Origin: Nocardioides acrostichi
Lineage (GTDB): Bacteria; Actinomycetota; Actinomycetes; Propionibacteriales; Nocardioidaceae
Assembly (NCBI RefSeq): GCF_015319165.1
Contig: NZ_JADIVZ010000006.1
Span: 1-64,000, forward strand
Length of the DNA stretch: 64,000 nt
Direction: 5' to 3'
The notes under the pieces were generated by a model, which was not told where the DNA came from, did no database searches, and worked only from the letters and a program-made list of their open reading frames with translations. Both the position numbers and the translations under genes were made by a program. This document shows, in pieces, positions 24,576 through 32,964 of the stretch; within the stretch, counting starts at the first letter, position 1, and the number at the start of each line of letters is the position of its first letter.

Positions 24576-26053
24576 GCACCGCCACGGTCCCGGTACCGGC
24601 CGAGGCCGTGGCGTCCGCCGACGAGCGCCCGGACGAGACCCGCGGCGGGTCGTCCGCGTCGTCGCTGTTCGTGGTCGGCCTGCTGGTCGGCACCCTCGCG
24701 GTGCTGCCGCTGGTGCCGTGGTACCGCGGCATGGACCCGACGATGGTGCTGCTCTCGGTGGTGCACATCGCCGCGTGCAGCATCGGCGCCACCGTGGCGG
24801 TGTTCCGCCGGCTGCGCCCGTGCCTGCTGGTCGCCAGCGTGTTCCCGTACTGCTGGCTGGCGATCCCCGCGGTGTACCAGATCTCCCACGTGCAGGCGGC
24901 ATGGAACGACCCCGGCGTCACCCTCGACGTCAGCGCCACCATGCGGGCCCAGGGGATCATCGCCCTCGGGCAGGTGGCGATCGTGGCCGCCTACGGCCTG
25001 GTGTCGCTCCGGCGCTCCGCGCCTCCCGCCGCCTGGGTCGTCGGCCGAACCGGGCGGATCTGGCTGGCCGTGATCGCGGCCGGCATGCTGCTGTGCGCAT
25101 TGCTGCTGGTGCCGTTCGTCATCTCGGCCGCCGGCGGCGTCGGGGCGCTGTTCTCCTCACGCCAGGGCTTCAACCAAGCGTTGGCCGACAACGGCTACAC
25201 CGACAACACCTCGCCTCTCGCCGCCCTCACCAAACTGGTGCCCGGGGCGTTCGCCACGGTCGCCACCCTGCTGGCCCTCTACCTGGTCCGGGGCAGGGCA
25301 TCACTGCCCCCCGCCAGCCGTCGCGTCAGCATCGCCTTGTGCCTGGTCGGCATCGGGACACTGTGCATCGTCGCCAACCCGTTCGCCTTCAGTCGCTTCA
25401 TCTTCCTGACCTGCTTCGGCCCGGTGGCGATGATGCTGATGCGCCCCCAACGGCAGCGCGCCGCGGTGGCGTGGCTGGTGGGCTGCGTCTTCGCGTTCCT
25501 GCTCGCCTACCCCGCCGCAGACCTGCTCCGCGGCTCCGAGAGCACCTCCGGCGACCAGATCACGGCCTCCCTGCTCGCCGGCAAGGACTACGACGGATTC
25601 CAGCAGGCGATCAACACCGTCAGCTACGTCGACGAGGAGGGCATCTCCTGGGGATCCCACGTCGTCTCGGGCCTGCTCTTCTTCGTGCCGCGCAGCAACT
25701 GGTCGGCCAAGGCCGAGCCGTCGTCCATCACGGTGGCGCAGGATCGCGGCTACTCCTTCACGAACCTCTCCATGCCGATACCGGCCGAGGCCTACCTCGA
25801 CGGCGGCTGGCCGGGCGTCGCGCTGCTCATGGGCGCCCTGGGCGCCCTCTTCGGCCTGCTCGACCGCGCCTGGGCGGCCGGCACCCGGTGGTCCCTGGTG
25901 GCGGCCTACATGACCATGGCCCAGGTCGGTCTGTGGCGCGGCCCCTTCGGCTCCACCATGCCCGTGTTCGGTTTCGCGGTCGGGCTCCTGGTGCTGTCGC
26001 TCGTCCTCGCCGCCCGGCCCTCGCGGCGCATCGAGACCACGACCGGCGGCTGA
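24572..26053 (+). CDS. O-antigen polymerase-like (Wzy-type) membrane protein
   Basis: 493 residues. After a hydrophilic N-terminus of about 30 residues there are ten or more membrane segments and a long extracellular loop in the second half (SESTSGDQITASLLAGKDYD ... SWGSHVVSGLLFFVPRSNW). This large-loop topology and the neighbouring flippase, initiating transferase and co-polymerase genes point to a Wzy-type polysaccharide polymerase. The GTG at 24572 overlaps the beta-helix gene stop. The next gene begins 4 bases after its stop. No catalytic motif is definable in this fast-evolving family. Confidence 0.72.
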   Translation: MSTATVPVPAEAVASADERPDETRGGSSASSLFVVGLLVGTLAVLPLVPWYRGMDPTMVLLSVVHIAACSIGATVAVFRRLRPCLLVASVFPYCWLAIPAVYQISHVQAAWNDPGVTLDVSATMRAQGIIALGQVAIVAAYGLVSLRRSAPPAAWVVGRTGRIWLAVIAAGMLLCALLLVPFVISAAGGVGALFSSRQGFNQALADNGYTDNTSPLAALTKLVPGAFATVATLLALYLVRGRASLPPASRRVSIALCLVGIGTLCIVANPFAFSRFIFLTCFGPVAMMLMRPQRQRAAVAWLVGCVFAFLLAYPAADLLRGSESTSGDQITASLLAGKDYDGFQQAINTVSYVDEEGISWGSHVVSGLLFFVPRSNWSAKAEPSSITVAQDRGYSFTNLSMPIPAEAYLDGGWPGVALLMGALGALFGLLDRAWAAGTRWSLVAAYMTMAQVGLWRGPFGSTMPVFGFAVGLLVLSLVLAARPSRRIETTTGG

Positions 26054-26057
26054 TCCG

Positions 26058-27227
26058 GTGCCAGCTCCACCGCCGGAACCCCCGGACACCGCGCACGGCG
26101 CCGTGACCCGCAGCGAGGCTCCCCCGGCGTCCGAGGCGGGGCCGGTCGTCACCACGCAGGGGCGGCTGGCCGTCATCGACCTGATGCGCGCCGTCGCCGT
26201 GAGCGTGGTCGTGCTCATGCACTCCGGCCTCACGTTCTTGCCGGGCGACGGCGGCGTGGTGCTGTTCTTCGTCGTCAGCGGCTACATCATCACGGCGCTG
26301 CTCATCCGGGAGCGGCAGCGCACGCACCGCTTCGACATCGTGCGCTTCTACCGGAGGCGGGTCCTCAAGCTCGGGCCGCCGCTGCTCGTGACGGTCGTGG
26401 TGCCCTCGCTCGTCTACGCGACCGTCCGACCGCTGGACCTCTCGGCCCTCGCCGCCCAGATCGGCTTCACCTACAACTGGTCCGAGGTCGCCGACCCGGG
26501 CGTCACCGACCGGATCCTGCCCGGCAGCGAGGTCGTGTGGAGCCTGGCGATCGAAGAGCAGTTCTACATCGGTTTTGCCCTGCTGTGGGCGGCGCTGCTG
26601 GTGCTCGGGCGGTGGCGCCCGGCTCTTCTCACCATCGCCCTCGGCGTCGCCGCGGCCTCCCTCGCCACCCGCGTGGCGCTGCTCGCCACCGACCCCGTGG
26701 GCGGCCTGCCCCACGCCACACGAGGCACCGACGGCCGCGTGGAGGCCATCGCCCTCGGCGTGGCGGTGGCGGTTCTGCTGGCCAACGATCGGCCATCGCC
26801 CCTGGCGCTGAGAGCCCGTCGCCTCGGCGGGCACGATACGACGCTGGTGTGCGCCGTCGTGCTCTTCCTCGCGGCGTCGCTGCTGTTTCGCGGCGGCTGG
26901 GTCGAGCCAGCCTTCCGCCCCACCGCACAGGCGCTCGCCGCCGCCGGGCTGATCGGCTGGGCGCTGCTACCCGGCGAGGGCGTGCTGCGCTCGGCGGTCT
27001 CCCGCATCGCCGTCAGCCGACCGGCGCAGGCCGTGGGCCTGGGCAGCTACAGCATCTACCTGGCGCACTACCCCGTCGTGAAGGGCGTCGACGCGCTGCT
27101 CGGCGCAGGCGTGCCCGACGTCGTCGTCCTGCTGCTGAACGTCGGGCTCGGCATGGCCGCCGGACTGCTGGTGTACCGGCTCGTCGAGGTGCCCACGATG
27201 GGCTGGCGCGACCGCCGCCGCTGGTGA
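26058..27227 (+). CDS. Acyltransferase 3 family (O-acetyltransferase-like) membrane protein
   Basis: 389 residues with the Acyl_transf_3 signature: LAVIDLMRAVAVSVVVLMHS near the N-terminus, then FFVVSGYIITALLIRE, RFYRRRVLKLGPP and WSLAIEEQFYIGFALLWA. About ten membrane helices follow. Members transfer acetyl or other acyl groups to sugars during glycan export. It lacks the C-terminal SGNH domain seen in the two larger homologues at 39222 and 44646. It starts with GTG 4 bases after the Wzy-like gene and ends 10 bases from the converging kinase gene. Confidence 0.88.
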   Translation: MPAPPPEPPDTAHGAVTRSEAPPASEAGPVVTTQGRLAVIDLMRAVAVSVVVLMHSGLTFLPGDGGVVLFFVVSGYIITALLIRERQRTHRFDIVRFYRRRVLKLGPPLLVTVVVPSLVYATVRPLDLSALAAQIGFTYNWSEVADPGVTDRILPGSEVVWSLAIEEQFYIGFALLWAALLVLGRWRPALLTIALGVAAASLATRVALLATDPVGGLPHATRGTDGRVEAIALGVAVAVLLANDRPSPLALRARRLGGHDTTLVCAVVLFLAASLLFRGGWVEPAFRPTAQALAAAGLIGWALLPGEGVLRSAVSRIAVSRPAQAVGLGSYSIYLAHYPVVKGVDALLGAGVPDVVVLLLNVGLGMAAGLLVYRLVEVPTMGWRDRRRW

Positions 27228-27237
27228 GCCCGCCCCG

Positions 27238-28596
27238 TTACCGCCGGGACTTGCCCGACTGCTTGTAGCTGTACTGGTAGTAGGCGTTGGAGTCCATGGT
27301 CACCCGGTTCAGCACGACGCCGGCGATCCGGGCGTCGACCGCGCGCAGGCCGAGCAGCGCCCGGCGCAGCTCCGGCGCCTTGGTGCGGTTGGCACGTGCG
27401 ACCACGATGACCGCGTCGGCAGCCGTCGCGACCACGGCCGCGTCGGTCACCGCGACCAGCGGAGGCGTGTCGACGATGACCGAGTCGTACTCCTCCAGCA
27501 GCGACTCGACGAGGCCGCGGAACATCTGCGACTCCAACAGCTCGCTGGGGTTCGGCGGGATCGGCCCGCTCGCCACCACGTCGAAGCCGTGCGCGTGCTG
27601 CATGACGTCGGCCAACGTCGCCTTGCCGGTGACGATCGAGGTGACACCCACGTCGGGCACCAGGCCGAGTAGCTTGGCCACGCTCGGACGACGCAGGTCG
27701 GCGTCGACGAGGATCGTGTGGCGTCCGCTCTGGGCCAGCGAGGCAGCCAGGTTGGCCGCGGTGACGGTCTTGCCATCACCCTGCAGCGCGCTGGTGACGA
27801 GCAGCGAGCGCGGCGGATCATCGGGTGAGAGGTAGCTGATGTTGGTGCGCAGCTTGCGGTAGGACTCCGACCACACCGGGCTGGCGGCCCCCTGCTGGAT
27901 CACCGGCGTCTCGTTGATGTCCGGGTTGACCGGCACCGACGCCAGCGTCGTCAGGCCGGTGGCGGACTCGACGTCGGCGTCGTCCTTGATCGTCGTGTCG
28001 AGGGAGTCGCGCAGCAGGGCCAGGCCGAGGCCGAGCGCCAGGCCGAGCAGGAGACCGGCGGAGAGATTCAAGACGGGCACGGGCGAGCGCGGCGAGGTGG
28101 GCGGCACGGCCTCGCGCGTCAGCGAGACCCGCACCGGGGAGGCGTCGCTGGACTTGATGCGGTCGAGATCCTCCACGACCGTGATGAGGTTCTTCGAGAC
28201 GTCGTTGGCGATCTTGGCGGCCAGCCCCGGGTTCTCGTCGTCGGCGTAGACCTCGATCAGCACCGTGTTCGGGGGCACCTGGGCCGAGACCCGGCCGGCC
28301 AGCTCCTCGGGCGACTCGTCCAGCTCGAGGTCGTCGATGACCGGCTGGAGCACGAGCGGACTGCTCACGAGGTCGGGGTAGGACTTCACGCGGTTGGCGG
28401 CGAACAGGTTGCCCTGGCTCAGCGAGAGGGCGGTGTCGTCGGACGAGGTGTTCGCGAAGGCCACGAAGAGCTGCGCGGTGGCGCGGTACGTGGGGGTCAT
28501 CTGGGTCGTCAGCAGCCCGGCTGCGGCGACGCCGAGGACCACCATGGCGACCAGGATGCGCCAGCGTCGGCGCAGGATCGTGAGGAACTCGACCAT
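27238..28596 (-). CDS. Second Wzc-like polysaccharide tyrosine kinase
   Basis: 452 residues with a Wzz domain between two membrane helices (TM1 about 13-32, TM2 about 178-196), then a BY-kinase with Walker A TSALQGDGKTVTAANLA (about 268-284), Walker A' ILVDADLRRP and Walker B VIVDTPPL. The C-terminal tail NAYYQYSYKQ carries a four-tyrosine cluster for autophosphorylation. It should control chain length of the glycan made by the surrounding genes. It shares domain order with the kinase at 9928 but differs in sequence and tail. Transcribed convergently with the acyltransferase. Confidence 0.88.
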   Translation of the reverse strand: MVEFLTILRRRWRILVAMVVLGVAAAGLLTTQMTPTYRATAQLFVAFANTSSDDTALSLSQGNLFAANRVKSYPDLVSSPLVLQPVIDDLELDESPEELAGRVSAQVPPNTVLIEVYADDENPGLAAKIANDVSKNLITVVEDLDRIKSSDASPVRVSLTREAVPPTSPRSPVPVLNLSAGLLLGLALGLGLALLRDSLDTTIKDDADVESATGLTTLASVPVNPDINETPVIQQGAASPVWSESYRKLRTNISYLSPDDPPRSLLVTSALQGDGKTVTAANLAASLAQSGRHTILVDADLRRPSVAKLLGLVPDVGVTSIVTGKATLADVMQHAHGFDVVASGPIPPNPSELLESQMFRGLVESLLEEYDSVIVDTPPLVAVTDAAVVATAADAVIVVARANRTKAPELRRALLGLRAVDARIAGVVLNRVTMDSNAYYQYSYKQSGKSRR

Positions 28597-28899
28597 GGGA
28601 GGCGGAAGCTCTTTTCAGGGGCGGGAGCGGACCGGCGCGAAGGCGATCCGGCGGGGGCCAGGCCACCCTAGGCGAGAAGGGCTCGACCGCAGGCCCGAAT
28701 GCACGGACAGCTCCCCTGCGTCCAGCGTTCGCGCAAGGTCCGACGCGATCTGTCGCTCCGGTCTGGACCGCACGCCGTTCACCCGTAACCCACCAGTAGT
28801 TCCACCGTTCGACACCGTGAATCTCCCGACCCGCACCCCAGCGTGTCGTCCCCCCGGCGCGGGCCCCACACTCCCGCGTCCCCCACCGTGAGGGACACG
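28597..28899. promoter_or_regulatory. Divergent intergenic region between the kinase and the sigma-like gene
   Basis: About 300 bases between two divergent genes. No ORF here looks coding. It should carry promoters for both; the AGGGA site at 28891-28895 serves the rightward gene. I saw no known operator or riboswitch. Confidence 0.4.
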
Positions 28900-30357
28900 A
28901 TGACCACTCCCCTGCACTTCACGACCGACCAGGACGCCGCCACCAGCAGCGACCCCGCCCTGGTGATGCGCGCCCGCCTGGGCGATGCGCCGGCCATCGC
29001 CGAGCTGGAGCGTCGGCACGCCGAGCCCATGCGCCGCTTCCTCACCTCGGTCGGCCTCGTCGACACGGTGCGACCCGAGCTGCGGCTCGGCTCCCTCGAG
29101 GCCGAGAGCGGCCTGCCCGTGCGGGCGCAGTGGCTCGCGTCGTTCGCGCAGGCACCGGCCCGCGCCGAGGACGACGCCTTCTGGCTCGCCCGCTTCAACG
29201 AGCTCAGCACCTCGTGGCAGGTGGCGCTGTGGCACTCCGAGGTCGAGGGCGACTCCCAGGCCGACATCGCCCACCTGCTCGGCACCGGCGTCGCCGAGGC
29301 CGGCCTCACGGTGCGGATGGCGCGCAGCGGCCTGCTGAACCAGGCGGTCGAGTGGACTCCCGGAGGCGTGACCCAGCAGTGCATCGATCTCGCCGTCATG
29401 GTGCGGGGCGCGGCGTCCTCCGACCGCGAGATCCTGAACCTGGTCGGCACCCACGGCCGCCACTGCGACGAGTGCATGGTCATCGTGCGGCGGGCCATGA
29501 CCTTCGCCACCGGGCTTCGCCTGGCGCTGCTCCGAGCCGTCGCGGGCGAGCTGGCGGGCGCCTACAGCGTCTTCCGACCCGTCGCCCGGCGCGCGGCCGC
29601 GCAGCGCGACGTGCCCGCCGCGGTCACGAAGGTCGCGCGGCCCACCCTCGTCAGCGCCGCCATGGTCGGCGCGGCCGCCATCGCCGTCGCGGCCATGACC
29701 CTCGGCCCCACCGTCGTGGGCCCGAACGGTCCCGTCAGCGTCCAGGCCGCCGAGGTGGTGCGGCCCGGCGCCCTGCTCCTCCCGGCGGCGGCCACGACCG
29801 ACGCCGGCAACAACACCGAGCAGCTGCTCGACCAGGCACGAGCATCCATCGCCGCGTCGCGTGCTCGGGGCGCGGGCGCCGGAGACGGCTCGGGCGCGGG
29901 CGCCGACCACGGGGGCGCGGCGGGTCACGGCTCTGCCAGCACGGCGGGCACGGACCCGACCGGCACCACCGACCCGACCGGCACGACCGACCCGACCTCG
30001 CCCTCCGGCGGGACCGACCCCGGTGCCCCCTCCGGGCCCAGCACGCCGAGCACCCCCGACCCCAGCGGACCCTCCAACGGGGCCGGTGACACCGGCGGCA
30101 GCCAGGGCAACGGGCTCCCCGACGTGCAGGCCACGGCCGGCCCGGTCACGGTCGACACCGGCGGCGACGGACCGAGCGTCACGGTCGACAATCCGCTCGG
30201 CGGGGGCGACGTGACCGTGCCGCCAGTGCCCGGCGTCGGCGACGTGGTCGGCGGGGTCGGAGGCGCTGTGGGTGGCGCTGTGGGTGGCGCTGTGGGTGGC
30301 GCTGTGGGTGGCGGTATCGGCAGTGCTGTCGGCTCCCTGCCCGGGCTGGCTGACTGA
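28900..30357 (+). CDS. ECF sigma-like / anti-sigma zinc finger / membrane fusion with repetitive tail
   Basis: 485 residues. Residues 20-55 (DPALVMRARLGDAPAIAELERRHAEP) match ECF sigma region 2 start. Residues 100-145 (STSWQVALWHSEVEGDSQADIAHLLG) match the sigma-4 helix-turn-helix. The -10-binding part of region 2 is poorly conserved. Next comes HGRHCDEC, the H-x3-C-x2-C of zinc-binding anti-sigma domains. A membrane helix (AAMVGAAAIAVAAMTLGPTV) and an exported Thr/Pro/Gly-rich tail follow, with TGTTDPT copies and four VGGA repeats. The ATG at 28900 has AGGGA 4 bases upstream. One base separates its stop from the start of the initiating sugar transferase, implying control or sensing tied to glycan synthesis. 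Confidence 0.7.
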   Translation: MTTPLHFTTDQDAATSSDPALVMRARLGDAPAIAELERRHAEPMRRFLTSVGLVDTVRPELRLGSLEAESGLPVRAQWLASFAQAPARAEDDAFWLARFNELSTSWQVALWHSEVEGDSQADIAHLLGTGVAEAGLTVRMARSGLLNQAVEWTPGGVTQQCIDLAVMVRGAASSDREILNLVGTHGRHCDECMVIVRRAMTFATGLRLALLRAVAGELAGAYSVFRPVARRAAAQRDVPAAVTKVARPTLVSAAMVGAAAIAVAAMTLGPTVVGPNGPVSVQAAEVVRPGALLLPAAATTDAGNNTEQLLDQARASIAASRARGAGAGDGSGAGADHGGAAGHGSASTAGTDPTGTTDPTGTTDPTSPSGGTDPGAPSGPSTPSTPDPSGPSNGAGDTGGSQGNGLPDVQATAGPVTVDTGGDGPSVTVDNPLGGGDVTVPPVPGVGDVVGGVGGAVGGAVGGAVGGAVGGGIGSAVGSLPGLAD

Positions 30358-30358
30358 G

Positions 30359-30982
30359 ATGTCACCGGTCCTCCGCGCTCTCGGTTCCGGCCTCTACGGG
30401 GCACTCAACGCACTGGCGGCGCTGTCGCTCGTCGTCCTCGTCTCGCCGCTGCTGGCTGTGGTGGCCATAGCGGTGCGCCTCGGCGACGGCGGCCCCGTGT
30501 TCTTCCGCCAGCAACGCATCGGTCGCTACGGCGTGCCCTTCTCGGTCTACAAGTTCCGCACGATGCGTGTGGACGCCGAAGCCCAGCTCGCCGCCCTGGT
30601 CGCCGAGAGCGGGGGCTCGATGGGCGCGTTCGTCAAGCTCAAGAAGGATCCTCGCGTCACCCGCGTCGGGCAGATCCTGCGAGCGACCTCCCTCGACGAG
30701 CTCCCGCAGCTGTTCAACGTGGTGCAGCGGCACATGAACCTGGTGGGTCCGCGGCCCCAGGTGCAGGCCGAGGTCGACACCTACCTGGACCTGCACTACC
30801 GGCGCCTGCTCGTGCGGCCCGGCATCACCGGGCTGTGGCAGGTCAGCGGGCGCAACGACCTCTCGGTCGAGCAGTCCCTGCACCTCGACGACCACTACGT
30901 GCGCCGCTGGACGCCGATGCTCGACCTGGTCGTGCTCCTGCGCACCGTGCGAGTGGTGCTGGAGCGGCGCGGCGCCTACTGA
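30359..30982 (+). CDS. Initiating sugar transferase (polyprenyl-phosphate hexose-1-phosphate transferase, WbaP/PglC core)
   Basis: 207 residues, the size of a minimal monotopic phosphoglycosyl transferase. It has a single N-terminal hydrophobic segment (LVVLVSPLLAVVAIAVRL), then FRQQRIGRYGVPFSVYKFRTM, LRATSLDELPQLFNVV (with the catalytic D-E pair) and LVGPRP followed by RPGITGLWQVSGRND. It transfers a sugar-1-phosphate to undecaprenyl phosphate and starts the repeat unit. The ATG at 30359 follows the sigma-like gene by one base. This is the only initiating transferase in the window. Confidence 0.9.
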   Translation: MSPVLRALGSGLYGALNALAALSLVVLVSPLLAVVAIAVRLGDGGPVFFRQQRIGRYGVPFSVYKFRTMRVDAEAQLAALVAESGGSMGAFVKLKKDPRVTRVGQILRATSLDELPQLFNVVQRHMNLVGPRPQVQAEVDTYLDLHYRRLLVRPGITGLWQVSGRNDLSVEQSLHLDDHYVRRWTPMLDLVVLLRTVRVVLERRGAY

Positions 30983-30988
30983 GATCGA

Positions 30989-31558
30989 GTGGCCGGTGTG
31001 GCCCGACCACCGGTGCGGCCACCCGGCACACTGGGCCAGGTGGAGACCTCCTCAGCGGTGCGCCGCTCGCTCGCGCGTCGCGCCGTCCGAGTCTTCGGCG
31101 ACCAGCCGGTGCAGCGCGAGGTCGTCACGAGCATCGTCGACGCGGCCCGATGGACGGGTTCTGCCCGCAACCGCCAGCCGTGGCGATTCGTGGCCGTCTA
31201 CGACCCGCAGGTCAAGGCGGCGCTGGCCCGGCTCGGACAGTATGCGGCTCACCTCGCGGCCGCGCCGGTCGTGCTGGTCGTGCTGAGCCCCGCCGAGACG
31301 ATGCTCGACACCGAGTTCGACGTCGGGCGGGTGGTGCAGTCGATCACCACCCTCGCCGCCGCGTCGGGGCTGGGCAGCTGCCCGGTGAGCCTCTACCCCG
31401 AGGCTTCGTCGCGTGCTGCCGCCGACCTCGTCGGCGGCGAACCCGACTGGACAGCGCGTCACGCCGTGGCCCTGGGCCACCCCGGCGAGCCGCCGCGCGG
31501 CGTCTCGGCGCTTCCTGCCGGTCGGCTGGCGACCACGCAGCTGCTGCGCTTCCGCTGA
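30989..31558 (+). CDS. Nitroreductase family protein
   Basis: 189 residues resembling FMN-dependent nitroreductases: SSAVRRSLARRAVRVFGDQP near the N-terminus (FMN phosphate-binding RRS/R), ARWTGSARNRQPWRFVAV and a late VALGHPGEPPRG. It is somewhat short and the usual second Arg pair is modified. Substrate unknown. The GTG at 30989 is listed; a GTG at 31040 that would start at ETSSAVRRS is also possible. It follows the sugar transferase by 6 bases, so it may be part of the operon, but a direct role in glycan synthesis is not evident. Confidence 0.75.
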   Translation: MAGVARPPVRPPGTLGQVETSSAVRRSLARRAVRVFGDQPVQREVVTSIVDAARWTGSARNRQPWRFVAVYDPQVKAALARLGQYAAHLAAAPVVLVVLSPAETMLDTEFDVGRVVQSITTLAAASGLGSCPVSLYPEASSRAAADLVGGEPDWTARHAVALGHPGEPPRGVSALPAGRLATTQLLRFR

Positions 31559-31793
31559 GCACAGCACCCCCGGCCAGAGGCCGACCACACACCCCCGCCG
31601 CCGGCGTGCGGTCACCGCGAGTGGTGTGCCCACGAAGCTCCTGCACGGTTCGTCTCGTCAGGGTGCGTGCATTCCCAGGCGGCGACGCGTTGGCGTACCG
31701 GGGTATTTCGAGTGTTGCCACTGCAGCGAGGCGCGTGTCCTGGCGGCGCCAACTGCTCGATGACTCCGGGAGCGCGCCACTAGGCTGCCGCCC

Positions 31794-32813
31794 ATGCCCC
31801 GCACCGCGCTGATCACCGGCGTCGCCGGCCAGGACGGCGTGTACCTAGCGCGGCACCTGAAGGCGCTCGGCTACCACGTGGTCGGCACGCTGCGACCGGG
31901 TTCGCGCTGGGCGCCGACGACGCTCGGGCGCGCCTACGCCTACCTCGACGGCGTCCAGCTCGTCGACCTCGACCAGCGCGACCACGAGGGGTGGGCCGCG
32001 GTGCTGGCCGGGCTGCGGCCCGACGAGATCTACAACCTGGCCGGGTTCACCTCGGTCGGGGCGTCGTGGGGCGCGGCGCAGGTCGTGGCGGAGAGCAACG
32101 GCATGGCCGTGCTGCGCATGCTCGAGGAGCTGATCCGCTTCCGTGACCGGCACGGCTGGGCGCCGCGGTTCTTCCAGCCCTCCAGCTCGGAGATGTTCGG
32201 CGTCACCGACCAGCAGCCGCAGACCGAGAACACCCCGCACCATCCGCGCTCGCCCTACGCCGCGACCAAGTCGTTCGCCCACCACCTGGTGGTGAACTAC
32301 CGCGAGTCCTACGGACTGTTCACCTCCACCGGCACGCTCTACAACCACGAGAGTCCGCTGCGGAGTCCGGAGTTCGTGACCCGCAAGATCTCCCGCGGCG
32401 TCGCCGAGATCGCGCTCGGACGACGCAGCACGATCACGCTGGGCAACCTCGACGTCCGCCGCGACTGGGGGTTCGCGGGCGACTACGCCCGCGCCATGCA
32501 CCTGACCCTCCAACGCGACGAGCCGGCCGACTTCATCATCGCCACCGGAGTGTGCCGCGCCCTCTCCGACGTGCTCGCCCTCGCCTTCGAGGCGGCCGGC
32601 ATCGCCGACGTGGAGTCCCACCTGGGCCAGGATCCGGCGCTGATGCGGCCGGCCGATGTCGCGCAACTCGTCGGCGACCCGACCAAGGCGCGCGAGGAGC
32701 TCGGGTGGGAGCCGACCGTCTCCTTCGAGCGGGTGATGCAGCACATGGTCGAGGTCGACATGCGCCGCGTGAGCGACGGCGTGGAGGACTCCGCCGGCTT
32801 CCTTCACCCATAA
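31794..32813 (+). CDS. GDP-mannose 4,6-dehydratase-like NAD-dependent epimerase/dehydratase
   Basis: 339 residues of the short-chain dehydrogenase superfamily. The NAD-binding start is ALITGVAGQDGVYLARHLKA, followed by EIYNLAGFTSVG, the catalytic region QPSSSEMFG, SPYAATKSFAHHLVVNYRES (YxxxK) and TLYNHESPLRSPEFVTRKI. The GVAGQDG loop, SSSEMFG and NHESPLR are hallmarks of GDP-mannose 4,6-dehydratase, which makes GDP-4-keto-6-deoxymannose for GDP-fucose, GDP-rhamnose or GDP-perosamine. The partner reductase or aminotransferase is not in the window. It stands 236 bases after the nitroreductase gene, so it may have its own promoter. Confidence 0.85.
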   Translation: MPRTALITGVAGQDGVYLARHLKALGYHVVGTLRPGSRWAPTTLGRAYAYLDGVQLVDLDQRDHEGWAAVLAGLRPDEIYNLAGFTSVGASWGAAQVVAESNGMAVLRMLEELIRFRDRHGWAPRFFQPSSSEMFGVTDQQPQTENTPHHPRSPYAATKSFAHHLVVNYRESYGLFTSTGTLYNHESPLRSPEFVTRKISRGVAEIALGRRSTITLGNLDVRRDWGFAGDYARAMHLTLQRDEPADFIIATGVCRALSDVLALAFEAAGIADVESHLGQDPALMRPADVAQLVGDPTKAREELGWEPTVSFERVMQHMVEVDMRRVSDGVEDSAGFLHP

Positions 32814-32964
32814 GGGTTTTCCTCATGAAACTTGGGTGAGATCGGTCGTCCCAAGTGTCACTTCTACCCCAGGAGTCACAGGCTCCGAGCGTTTGTCCAG
32901 ACTGGTGCCGACTCGTTGTCGAAAGGTCTGCCGTTCCCGCCTCGGAGTGCTTAACCTTCTCCTC

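Noticed and set aside
22416-24902. 828-codon minus-strand ORF across the sulfotransferase and beta-helix genes
   Set aside because: It runs antisense to the signal-peptide-bearing beta-helix gene and in a wrong frame through the sulfotransferase P-loop.
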